In this document: positions 33,434 through 40,823 of the stretch, in pieces
Layout: each line of letters opens with the position of its first letter
Position numbering within the stretch: position 1 is the first letter of the stretch
Origin: Paenirhodobacter hankyongi
Lineage (GTDB): Bacteria; Pseudomonadota; Alphaproteobacteria; Rhodobacterales; Rhodobacteraceae
Assembly (NCBI RefSeq): GCF_003664585.1
Contig: NZ_RCHI01000021.1
Location: forward strand, 1 to 51,421
Direction of reading: 5' to 3'
Length of the DNA: 51,421 nucleotides
Notes under the pieces: model-generated
Told to the model about the DNA's origin: nothing
Seen by the model: only the letters and a program-made list of their open reading frames with translations
The model's database searches: none
Program-made: the position numbers and the translations under genes

Positions 33434-34636
33434 TCAGTTCGCCGGGCGCATCGCCCGGATCTCGTCATCCGAGGGCATGTAGGGCACGGGGTTCTTGTAT
33501 TCCCAGTCGACCATCACGCCCTTGCCGTCCTTGACGGCGAGCGTGCCGACATAGGCGCCGAGCGTCGACTGATGGTCGATCGCACGGTATTCGAGCGGCC
33601 CGACCGGGGTCGACGGCACCTCGAGCCCCTCGAAGGCCTTGATCAGCGAGGCGGTGTCGGTGGCGCCGGCCTTCTGGATCGCCGCGGCCACGGATTTCGC
33701 CATCGTGTAGCCGACAAGGCTGCCCATCTTCGGCGTCTCGCCGGTGGCCTTCTCATAGGCCGCGACGAAGTCCTTGCCGGGGCCGTCGGGCAGGTCGTAC
33801 CAGGGGTAGCCGGTCACGTACCAGCCCTCGGGCGCCTCCTCGCCGAGCGGTTCGAGATATTCCGGCTCGCCGGTCAGCATCGAATAGACGCCGCGCCCGT
33901 CGAAGAGGCCGCGGTCGCTGCCCTCGCGCACGAATTTCGCGAGGTCGGCGCCGAATGTGACGTTGAAGATCGCGTCGGGCTTGGCCTTCTCGATCGCCTG
34001 CACCTCGGCCGCGGCGTCGATCTTGAACAGCGCCGGCCATTGCTCGTCGACGAATTCGACGTCGGGCTTCAGCCGCTTGAGGTTCGCCTTGAACGCCTCG
34101 ACCGCCTCGGTGCCGTAGGAATAGTTCGGTGCGATCGTGGCATAGGTCCTGGCGTCGGTCTTCGCCGCCTGTTCGGCCAGCATCGCCGCCTGCACCCAGG
34201 TCGAGACCCGCAGCCGGAAGGTGTTCGGGTTGCCCGACTTCCACACCAGCGTATCGGCGAGCGGCTCGCCGGCGAGATAGAGATAGTTCTTCTCCTTGGC
34301 GAAGGACGACAGCGCGATGCCCACGTTCGACAGGATCGCGCCGGTGAACATCACCGTGCCCTCGCGGGTCATCAGATCCTCGGCGATCTTCACCGCCTCG
34401 CCGGGGTCGCCCTGATCGTCGCGGAAGACGAATTCGAGCGGCCGGCCCAGCACGCCGCCCCCGGCGTTGACCTCGGAGACCGCCAGCTCGATGCCCTTGC
34501 GATAGGGTTCGGCGAAGGCGGCCATGCGCTTGTAATGGTTGATGTCACCGATCTTGATCGGGTCCTCGGCGAAGGCCGGGGCCGAGAGCACGGTGACCGC
34601 CGTGGCAGCGGCGAGCAGGCTGCGTAGGATGTTCAT
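33434..34636 (-). CDS. branched-chain-amino-acid-type periplasmic binding protein, LivK-like
   Basis: A 400-residue periplasmic binding protein. Residues 1-23 are a Sec signal peptide (ending SAPAFA before EDPIKIG). The mature protein begins IKIGDINHYKRMAAFAEPYR, the first lobe of type I binding proteins, followed by GIELAVSEVNAGGGVLGRPL. Amide-binding relatives (AmiC/UrtA-like) share this fold, so the ligand could be an amide or heterocycle. It leads the transport part of the operon, 105 bp after the DUF1185 pair. Confidence 0.87.
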   Translation of the reverse strand: MNILRSLLAAATAVTVLSAPAFAEDPIKIGDINHYKRMAAFAEPYRKGIELAVSEVNAGGGVLGRPLEFVFRDDQGDPGEAVKIAEDLMTREGTVMFTGAILSNVGIALSSFAKEKNYLYLAGEPLADTLVWKSGNPNTFRLRVSTWVQAAMLAEQAAKTDARTYATIAPNYSYGTEAVEAFKANLKRLKPDVEFVDEQWPALFKIDAAAEVQAIEKAKPDAIFNVTFGADLAKFVREGSDRGLFDGRGVYSMLTGEPEYLEPLGEEAPEGWYVTGYPWYDLPDGPGKDFVAAYEKATGETPKMGSLVGYTMAKSVAAAIQKAGATDTASLIKAFEGLEVPSTPVGPLEYRAIDHQSTLGAYVGTLAVKDGKGVMVDWEYKNPVPYMPSDDEIRAMRPAN

Positions 34637-34716
34637 GTGGTCGTCTCTCCTGTTGGCGGGGCGGGGCCCCGGTTGCCATGTGCCGGGTTTGCCCCGGTCA
34701 TCGTTAGCATTCCTCG

Positions 34717-34734
34717 GCCGGGGATGTCCCCGGC
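34717..34734 (-). other. intra-operon hairpin upstream of the binding-protein gene
   Basis: GCCGGGGA (34717-34724) and TCCCCGGC (34727-34734) form a perfect 8-bp repeat with a 2-nt centre, just after the second DUF1185 stop on the minus strand. It may act as an attenuator or as a 5' stabiliser for the binding-protein message. Confidence 0.4.
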
Positions 34735-34741
34735 AAAGCTC

Positions 34742-35326
34742 TCAGCGCAGACCGTCCTTCCCCTCGGCCTCGGCATGGCTCAGCCCGCCGACGCGGGCGA
34801 GCGGCCGCCCGCCGGTGGCAAGCGCGATGGCGACGACGATCTCGCCCGGGCGGGGCGCGTCTGCAATGCGGATCTCCATGCCGTCGAAATGGCTGCGGAC
34901 ATAGGCCGCGTCCTTGTGGCCAAGCGGGATGTCCAGGACCTGCCCGATGCCGCCCATCTTCTTCGAGGACGGCACCAGCGCCGCGCCGCCGCCAAGCGCC
35001 GCGCGCAGCGGTGCCCCCATCTTCGGGTGCAAAAGCGCCGCGGCATGTTCGAGCTCGCCCGCCTCGCCGACCAGCGCCGCCTTGCCATAGCTTTGCACCG
35101 CCGCCGCATCGCCGCCGAGCGCGGCAATCGCCTCGGCGGCGAGCAGCCCGCCCAGCTCGGCGCCGATCTCGATCAGCTCGGCGAGGTCCTCGGCATAGCG
35201 GCCGGCGAAGGGGTTCGCGATCACCGCCGCGGCGGCGGCGCGGCGCGCGGGCGGGGCGACGGGGCGGCCCATCTCGCGCTCGACCGTCTCGGTCAGGGTC
35301 ACGAGCTTGCGGATCGCGGCCCGCAT
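34742..35326 (-). CDS. DUF1185 'amino acid synthesis' family protein, copy 2
   Basis: A 194-residue protein of the DUF1185 (AA_synth) family. Family landmarks are VIANPFAGRY, YGKAALVGEAGELEHA, ALVPSSKKMGG, and AAYVRSHFDGMEIRIADAP. The family name comes from an old association; to my knowledge no reaction is proven, and the known structure, as I recall, has a YjgF/chorismate-mutase-like trimeric fold. It is the same length as its upstream paralogue and overlaps it by ATGA. Two paralogues side by side suggest a hetero-oligomer, or two steps on related cyclic substrates. Confidence 0.82.
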   Translation of the reverse strand: MRAAIRKLVTLTETVEREMGRPVAPPARRAAAAAVIANPFAGRYAEDLAELIEIGAELGGLLAAEAIAALGGDAAAVQSYGKAALVGEAGELEHAAALLHPKMGAPLRAALGGGAALVPSSKKMGGIGQVLDIPLGHKDAAYVRSHFDGMEIRIADAPRPGEIVVAIALATGGRPLARVGGLSHAEAEGKDGLR

Positions 35327-35910
35327 CAGCGCAGCCCGTCTTCGCCGATCACGTCCTCGGCCTTCAGGCCGCCGACGCGGGCGTGGATGCGCGGGCCGGT
35401 GGTCATCACCAGCACCAGAAGCAGCTCGTCGGCCTTCGGCGCGTCGGCCAGCCCCACCTCCATCGCGTCGAAATGGCTGCGCACATAGGAGGCGTTCGAA
35501 TGGGTGATCGGCACGTCAAGCCGCGTGCCCGGCCCGCCGAGCTTCTTCGTCGAGGGCACGATCGCGGCCGAGGCTGGCAGCAGCTCGCGCATCGCATAGC
35601 CGCCCGGCACATGCCACAGCGCGCCATGCTCGATCTCGCCCGCGGCGCCGACGATGGCGCCCTTGCCATAGCCCTCGATCGCCGCCGGATCGCCACCGAG
35701 CGCGTCGATCAGCTCGCGCGCCATGCGCAGGCCAAGGGGCTTCAGATCGTCCATGAAGCCCGCGATCTCGGCGTGATAGGCGCCGGCGAAGGGGTTCTTG
35801 ATGACGACGAGCGCGGCGCCCTTCTTCAGCGGCACCTCGGCGGCCGGGCCGCCCTCGTGCCAGATCGTCTCGATCTGGAGCGCGGTTTTGCGGATCTCGG
35901 GTTCAGGCAC
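35326..35910 (-). CDS. DUF1185 'amino acid synthesis' family protein, copy 1
   Basis: A 194-residue DUF1185 protein. Landmarks are VIKNPFAGAYHAEI, GYGKGAIVGAAGEIEHG, AIVPSTKKLGGPG, and SYVRSHFDAMEVGLADAPK, and it ends EDVIGEDGLR, as does copy 2 (GKDGLR). The GTG at 35910 with AAGGAG upstream was preferred over a TTG seven codons earlier; this gives the same length as copy 2. It overlaps the UPF0280 stop. Its place next to a ring-reducing enzyme suggests an enol/imine or lactam hydrolysis or tautomerisation role, which is inference. Confidence 0.82.
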   Translation of the reverse strand: MPEPEIRKTALQIETIWHEGGPAAEVPLKKGAALVVIKNPFAGAYHAEIAGFMDDLKPLGLRMARELIDALGGDPAAIEGYGKGAIVGAAGEIEHGALWHVPGGYAMRELLPASAAIVPSTKKLGGPGTRLDVPITHSNASYVRSHFDAMEVGLADAPKADELLLVLVMTTGPRIHARVGGLKAEDVIGEDGLR

Positions 35911-36760
35911 GGGAAAGCTCCTTTCCGGCAAGGGTGCGGCGATGCTCGCCGAGCGAGAGATAGGCGGCGCGGATCAGACCGCGCGCGCGAAAGGTTTCGG
36001 CGCAGGCGCAGCCGCTGTCGAGGGCCATCTCGCACTCGGCCGCGCTCAGCGCGCCGACATCGGTGGTCACCGGGATCTCGCCAAGGTCGCTGTCGGGAAA
36101 CAGCGTGCGGGCCGGGGCGCGGGTGATGGCGCCATGGCCGGGCAGGTCGACTGCATTGGCGATCAGCGTCGCCGCGACATCGGCACTGGCGGCGTCGGCG
36201 GCCAGCACCGTCACCGCATCGGCGATGCCGCGCGAGAAGGAGCGCCCGCGCCAGCCCGAGGTGGCGATGCCGCCGATGCCGGCGTCGGCCGGCAGCTCGA
36301 TCCGGCCACCGGCGCGCCCGGTCTGCGGGTCGTCGCAGATCGCGATGCGCACGGCGCCCGCGCCCTGCCACAGCGCGATATCGCCGCCGTTGTTGACCGA
36401 GAGCCGGGTGAGGCCGTGGCCGGGCAGCAGGGCAGCCGCCAGCAGGTGGTCGGCGGTCGCGCCGGCGACGGCCGCCATCGGGGTGACGAAGACGCCCGCG
36501 AAGGGGGCAATGGCCGCCACCATTCGCCGCGCCACGGCGCCCGCGGGCATCGCCCCTTCGGGGGCGCGCAGCCGCGGCAGCTCGGCGGCAAGCTCGGCCA
36601 GCAGCGGTGCAAAGGTGGCACGGATCCGCGCGAAGGCCGCCATCCGCGCCGGCGCCTCGCCCTCGGCGGTGACGATCACGTCCGAGGGGCCATGCACCAG
36701 CCGCAGCCGGCGCCCGTCGGCCGAGACAATGACGTCGAGGCTGTCGGCGAGATCCCTCAT
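35903..36760 (-). CDS. UPF0280 family protein, ApbE-like
   Basis: A 285-residue protein of the UPF0280 family. Visible features are SVNNGGDIALWQ, resembling the N-GGDI motif of ApbE flavin transferases (which attach FMN covalently to proteins), GIGGIATSGWRGRSFSRGIADAVTVLA (in parts, IATSGWRG and GIADAVTVLA, also ApbE-like), and SGCACAET near the C-terminus. The ATG at 36760 overlaps the stop of the Hnr-like gene. The E. barkeri 6-hydroxynicotinate reductase carries a covalently bound flavin, so this protein may install that flavin. This is a prediction from gene pairing and motif resemblance. Confidence 0.8.
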   Translation of the reverse strand: MRDLADSLDVIVSADGRRLRLVHGPSDVIVTAEGEAPARMAAFARIRATFAPLLAELAAELPRLRAPEGAMPAGAVARRMVAAIAPFAGVFVTPMAAVAGATADHLLAAALLPGHGLTRLSVNNGGDIALWQGAGAVRIAICDDPQTGRAGGRIELPADAGIGGIATSGWRGRSFSRGIADAVTVLAADAASADVAATLIANAVDLPGHGAITRAPARTLFPDSDLGEIPVTTDVGALSAAECEMALDSGCACAETFRARGLIRAAYLSLGEHRRTLAGKELSRA

Positions 36761-38280
36761 CGTGCGTCCTTGCCGAGCGGCGTGACCGGCCAGGGCGCGC
36801 CCGCGGCCGTTCCCGCCACGCGGCGGCCCGAGAGGATATGGTCGCTTTGTCGCCCCGGCACGCCCTTCAGCGCCTCGCTCAGCGGCACGACATGATCCAT
36901 GTGCCCGCCAAGCGCGGCGTAATCGTCGCGGCGCAGGGTGAATTCGATCGGCGCGACAAGGGCCGGGGTCGGCACATAGCCGAAGGCGTTCTTCGGCATC
37001 TGCGTCACGTCGGCCATGAAGGTGATGCCGCCGCCCGGCCAGATATAGGCGGGCGCGCCGCCCACCGTCACCCGCGTCAGCGCCGCCTGCACCGAGCGGG
37101 TGAGCCCGACCGGATTTTGCGTGACCCCGGCGCGCAGGCTGCCGCCGGCGCCCGCCATGAACAGCACCGAGGCGCGGGCGGGTTCGCAATTCTCGGCGAT
37201 GCGGCGGGTCGAGGGCAGAAGCCGCGCGGGGATCTCCGTCTCGACCGGCCGCAGGTCTTCGTCGAGTTCGTAATAGGCGGCGTGCTCGCCGGTGGTCGAG
37301 ACCATCAGCAGCGACAGCCCCGGTCGCGCCACCTTCGGGTTCCACGGCCCGAGAATGGCCAGCGGGTCGGTCAGGTCGGTGCCGCCCCAGCCGGTGCCGG
37401 GCTCGGCCACCTGGAAATAGCGCCCGGGCGTCGAGCGGCGGCCGAGCAGCTTGATCCCGGTGGCCTCCCAGCCGATCACCTTGCCGGCCTGATGCTCGCT
37501 CATCACCCCGGTGATGTGGTCATCGACCACCACCACCTCGTCGACCAGCCCCTGCCACTGTGCCGCGAACATGCCGACCGTGGCCGAGCCGCAGCCGACG
37601 CGCATCCGCTCCTCGGTCTGCCCGTTCACCACCGGCGCGTGGCCCGCCTGCACCGTCAGTTCGGCACCATTGTCGATCGTCAGATCGACCGCCTCGCCGT
37701 TGCACAGCGCCAGCAGCGTCGCGCAGGTGACCCGGCCCTCCTTCTTCGAGCCGCCGGTGAGGTGGTTCACCCCGCCGAGGCTGAGCATCTGGCTGCCGTA
37801 TTCCGAGGTGGTGACATGGCCGATCACCTCGCCCTCGGCACGCACCGCGGCGCATTCGCTGCCCAGATGCCGGTCGGTGTCGATCTTCACCTTGGCGCCG
37901 CAATAGGAAAAGATCCCCTCGGTCACCACCGTCACCATGTCCGCCCCCTCATACTCCGAGGCGACGATGAAGGGCGCGGGCTTGTAGTCGGGATAGGTGG
38001 TGCCGGCGCCGATCGCGGTGACGAATTGCTGGCCGCCGCCGATCACGTCGCCGTCCCAGTCGCGCTCGAGGAAGGGCACGAGGCGCTCTTCGCTGCCGGC
38101 GCGGGCGCGGTTCTCGAGAATGGTGAGCGGGTCGAGACGAACCAGCTGTCCGTCCTCGTTGGCATAGCGGTCACAGGCGCCGGCGCGCCCCTCGGCGATG
38201 TAGCACATCACCGGGCAGGCATCGCAGCGGATCTTCGCGGCGGCATCGCGGGGCGTTTCGGCGCTCTCGGTCTGGGTCAC
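36757..38280 (-). CDS. 6-hydroxynicotinate reductase-like Fe-S flavoprotein
   Basis: A 507-residue protein similar to 6-hydroxynicotinate reductase of Eubacterium barkeri, which reduces 6-hydroxynicotinate to 1,4,5,6-tetrahydro-6-oxonicotinate. The N-terminus has CDACPVMCYIAEGRAGAC (C-x2-C-x3-C-x9-C), an Fe-S site. Later landmarks are FIVASEYEGADMVTVVTEGI, GSECAAVRAEGEVIGHV and TPGRYFQVAEPGTGWGGTD. The N-terminal ferredoxin-like part expected from the E. barkeri enzyme's cluster content is not seen. The GTG at 38280 was chosen because AGAGG lies six bases upstream; an ATG at 38298 is possible, and longer frames would run over the operator at 38323. It leads a nine-gene operon. The real substrate could be another hydroxylated N-heteroaromatic acid. 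Confidence 0.8.
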   Translation of the reverse strand: MTQTESAETPRDAAAKIRCDACPVMCYIAEGRAGACDRYANEDGQLVRLDPLTILENRARAGSEERLVPFLERDWDGDVIGGGQQFVTAIGAGTTYPDYKPAPFIVASEYEGADMVTVVTEGIFSYCGAKVKIDTDRHLGSECAAVRAEGEVIGHVTTSEYGSQMLSLGGVNHLTGGSKKEGRVTCATLLALCNGEAVDLTIDNGAELTVQAGHAPVVNGQTEERMRVGCGSATVGMFAAQWQGLVDEVVVVDDHITGVMSEHQAGKVIGWEATGIKLLGRRSTPGRYFQVAEPGTGWGGTDLTDPLAILGPWNPKVARPGLSLLMVSTTGEHAAYYELDEDLRPVETEIPARLLPSTRRIAENCEPARASVLFMAGAGGSLRAGVTQNPVGLTRSVQAALTRVTVGGAPAYIWPGGGITFMADVTQMPKNAFGYVPTPALVAPIEFTLRRDDYAALGGHMDHVVPLSEALKGVPGRQSDHILSGRRVAGTAAGAPWPVTPLGKDAR

Positions 38281-38322
38281 GGGACACCTCTCGGGCATCC
38301 GGGCAAGCGGATGCACAAATCG

Positions 38323-38334
38323 TTTGCATACAAG
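38323..38334. promoter_or_regulatory. predicted GntR operator of the reductase operon
   Basis: TTTGCATACAAG (one change from the consensus) lies 43 bp upstream of the reductase start. On the minus strand a TTGACG -35 candidate (38360-38355) ends 20 bp before it, nearly the same geometry as at the Mo-hydroxylase operon, suggesting repression by overlap with the promoter. Confidence 0.6.
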
Positions 38335-38595
38335 CGGACACGAGTCGCGCTCTGCGTCAACAGTTTCTGTCCTTCTGGTCGGCGCTCCGGGCGCCCAATG
38401 GGGGTAAATGGGGCATTTGCCCGGAAACCCGGCAGTTTCGCCGGCGCCTGCTGCTTTTCCCGCAAGTTTCAATGAAATCTGCATGGAATACCCCAACGGG
38501 AAGGGGCGGCGGAGCGGCAGCGGGGACGGTTCGCAACCCGGGGGCGGGCCCGGATCCGTTCCGTGCGCTGCCTGATTTTGTGGCGCCAGATGCCG

Positions 38596-38611
38596 AATTT
38601 GCATGCAAATT
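38596..38611. promoter_or_regulatory. predicted GntR operator, 16-bp perfect palindrome, upstream of hyuA
   Basis: AATTTGCATGCAAATT is the longest and most perfect copy of the shared motif. It is followed 18 bp centre-to-centre by a related palindrome at 38616-38627. It lies about 150 bp upstream of hyuA and about 300 bp from the reductase start. Confidence 0.65.
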
Positions 38612-38615
38612 ATCG

Positions 38616-38627
38616 TTCGTATACGAA
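38616..38627. promoter_or_regulatory. second, variant operator TTCGTATACGAA
   Basis: A perfect 12-bp palindrome with the same TT-CGTATACG-AA layout as TTTGCATGCAAA but different inner bases, adjacent to the 38596 site. The pair could bind two dimers or contact both HTH domains of the GntR protein. Confidence 0.5.
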
Positions 38628-38675
38628 TGAAATCTTTCGCGCAGGACTTTCCGTTCCGCCGACCCCGTCACGCGA

Positions 38676-38705
38676 TTGACAGCCGGCCGGCGCGGTTCCT
38701 AGCCT
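38676..38705 (+). promoter_or_regulatory. candidate sigma-70 promoter of hyuAB
   Basis: TTGACA (38676-38681) is followed after 18 bp by TAGCCT (38700-38705), about 55 bp upstream of the hyuA ATG. The operators lie 49-80 bp upstream of the -35 box, outside the core promoter, which would suit activation or looping better than simple blockage. Confidence 0.45.
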
Positions 38706-38759
38706 GATCGGGCCGGCCCTGCGCCGGACCCCTCCGACAGCGGTTCAGGACGAAGACCC

Positions 38760-40823
38760 ATGACAGAGACTGCAGCCAGTTCCGGCATCGTCGCCGGCAT
38801 CGACGTCGGCGGCACCTTCACCGATCTCGTGCTCTATGACAGCCGGGCGGGGGCGGTGCGGCTTGCCAAGGTGCCGACCACGCTCGACAACCAGTCGACC
38901 GGCGTCGTCGGGGCGCTCGATGCCGCGGGGGCCGAGATCGCGGCGCTCGACCTGATCGTGCACGGCACCACCACCACCACCAACGCGGTGCTGGAGCGCG
39001 CCCTGTGCAAGACCGGGCTGATCACCACGATGGGCTTTCGCGACGTGCTGGAGCTTGGCCGCCGCACCCGGCCGCAGGCCTATGGGCTGAAGGGCAGCTT
39101 CCGGCCGCTGATCCCGCGCGACCTGCGGCTCGAGATCCCCGAGCGGATGGATGCCTCGGGCGCCGAGCTGGTGGCGCTCGACGAGCCGGCGCTGCGCGAC
39201 GCGATCGAGCGGCTGAAGGCCGAGGGCTGCGAGGCGCTGGTGATCCATTTCCTCCATGCCTACGCCAACCCCGCGCACGAGCTGCGGGCAGGCGAGATCG
39301 CGGCCGAGCTCTGGCCGAACGAGAACATCACGCTCGGCCATGCGCTGCTGTCGGAAAGCCGCGAGTTCGAGCGCGGCGTGACCGCGGCGGTCAATGCCTC
39401 GGTGCAGCCGCTGCTGCGCCGCTATGTCGAGCGGCTGGCCGACAGGCTGGTGGCGCGCGGCTATCGGCACGAGCTCCTGGTGATGAACGGCAACGGCGGC
39501 ATGGTCTCGGCGCGGATCGTGGCGAAGGAGGCGGCGAAGACGGTGATGTCGGGGCCGGCCTCGGGGGTGATGGCGGCGGCCTATACCGGGCGGCGTGCCG
39601 GCATCCCCGACCTGCTGACCTATGACATGGGCGGCACCTCGACCGATGTCGCGCTGATCCGCGGCGCCGAACCCGCGGTGAGCCACGAGATCGAGATCGA
39701 ATATGCGATGCCGATCCATGTGCCGATGGTCGACGTGCGCACGGTCGGCGCCGGCGGCGGCTCGATTGCGCGGGTGAACGCGGCGGGGCTGTTGCAGGTG
39801 GGGCCCGAGTCGGCGGGCTCGACCCCCGGGCCGATCTGCTATGGCCGCGGCGGCACGCGGCCGACGATCTCGGACGCGAACCTGCTGCTGGGCCGGATGA
39901 ACCCCGAAAAGCTGAACGCGGCCTCCTCGCAGGTCTCGCTCGACACGATCCGCACGATCTTTGCCGCCGATCTGGGGGTTCCGCTGGGTGTCACCGCCGA
40001 GGATGCGGCGGCGGCGGTGCTGCGGATCGCCACGGCGAAGATGGCCGATGCCGTGCGCATGGTCTCGATCAGCCTCGGCGAAGACCCGCGCGATTTCGCG
40101 CTCTTCGCCTTCGGTGGCGCCGGGCCGCTCCATGCCAGCGCCATCGCGCGCGAACTCGGCGTGCCGCGGGTGCTGGTGCCGGCGCGGCCGGGCATCACCA
40201 ATGCGCTTGGCTGCGTCGTGGCCGATCTGCGTCATGACTTCGTGAACACGGTGAACAAGCCGCTTGATCTGGTCGACATCGAGGCGCTGCACGCGGTCTT
40301 TGCCCGGCAGATCGAGACCGGCACCGCGGCGATCGCGGCCGAGGCGGTCGAGGTCGAGGAGATCCGGGTGATCCCCTCGGTCGACATGCAGTTCATCGGC
40401 CAGACCCACCTGCTGCGGGTGCCGTTGCCGGGCCCGACGCCCACGCGCGAGGAGCTGCGCGCGCTCTTCGAGGCGGCCTATTTCCGCCGCTTCCAGGTCG
40501 AGCTGCCCGAGATCCGGCCGGCGCTCGTCAACGTCAACACCTCGGTCATCGGGCGCCGCTCCGAAATCGACCTCGGCTTGCTGATCGACGCCGCCGGCCG
40601 CCGCGCGACGCTGGCCGAGGCGCAGACCGGCAGCCGCCCGGTGTGGTTCGACGGCTGGGTCGAGACCCCGGTCTACTGGCGCGACCACCTGCCGGCGACG
40701 GCGGTGATCGCCGGCCCCGCGATCATCGAGCAGATGGACACGACCATCGTCCTCGAGCCCGGCGACAGCGCCGCGCAGGACCATGACGGCAACATCCTCA
40801 TCACCCTGAAAGGTGCGGCATGA
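38760..40823 (+). CDS. hydantoinase/oxoprolinase subunit A (HyuA-like, ATP-dependent)
   Basis: A 687-residue cytosolic protein of the HyuA / 5-oxoprolinase A family, which uses ATP to phosphorylate and open lactam or imide rings together with HyuB. The N-terminal phosphate-binding motif is GIDVGGTFTDLVLYD, followed by HGTTTTTNAVLER, typical of HyuA. The ASKHA domain continues with MSGPASGVMAAAY and YDMGGTSTDVALI, and the end carries the conserved GPAIIEQMDTTIVLEPG. Full length, with an ATGA overlap to hyuB. Within this regulon the likely substrate is a reduced six-membered lactam from the Hnr-like step, which is inference. Confidence 0.88.
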   Translation: MTETAASSGIVAGIDVGGTFTDLVLYDSRAGAVRLAKVPTTLDNQSTGVVGALDAAGAEIAALDLIVHGTTTTTNAVLERALCKTGLITTMGFRDVLELGRRTRPQAYGLKGSFRPLIPRDLRLEIPERMDASGAELVALDEPALRDAIERLKAEGCEALVIHFLHAYANPAHELRAGEIAAELWPNENITLGHALLSESREFERGVTAAVNASVQPLLRRYVERLADRLVARGYRHELLVMNGNGGMVSARIVAKEAAKTVMSGPASGVMAAAYTGRRAGIPDLLTYDMGGTSTDVALIRGAEPAVSHEIEIEYAMPIHVPMVDVRTVGAGGGSIARVNAAGLLQVGPESAGSTPGPICYGRGGTRPTISDANLLLGRMNPEKLNAASSQVSLDTIRTIFAADLGVPLGVTAEDAAAAVLRIATAKMADAVRMVSISLGEDPRDFALFAFGGAGPLHASAIARELGVPRVLVPARPGITNALGCVVADLRHDFVNTVNKPLDLVDIEALHAVFARQIETGTAAIAAEAVEVEEIRVIPSVDMQFIGQTHLLRVPLPGPTPTREELRALFEAAYFRRFQVELPEIRPALVNVNTSVIGRRSEIDLGLLIDAAGRRATLAEAQTGSRPVWFDGWVETPVYWRDHLPATAVIAGPAIIEQMDTTIVLEPGDSAAQDHDGNILITLKGAA

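Larger units (their letters stand above)
38281..38759. other. divergent control region between reductase operon and hyuAB
   Basis: About 480 bp with no supported gene. It holds three GntR-type palindromes (38323-38334, 38596-38611, 38616-38627) and a promoter candidate for hyuA (38676-38705). The long upstream extension of the reductase frame through this region has no homology and crosses the operators. Confidence 0.65.

Noticed and set aside
31463-34627. Plus-strand open frame of 1054 codons
   Set aside because: Antisense to the complete LivHM and LivK-like genes; the composition (Gln, Arg, His, Glu, Asp rich) and lack of any fold mark it as a shadow.
38281-38604. N-terminal extension of the reductase gene up to 38604
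   Set aside because: The extra ~108 residues have no homology, include the operator at 38323, and better starts with ribosome binding sites lie at 38280 or 38298.
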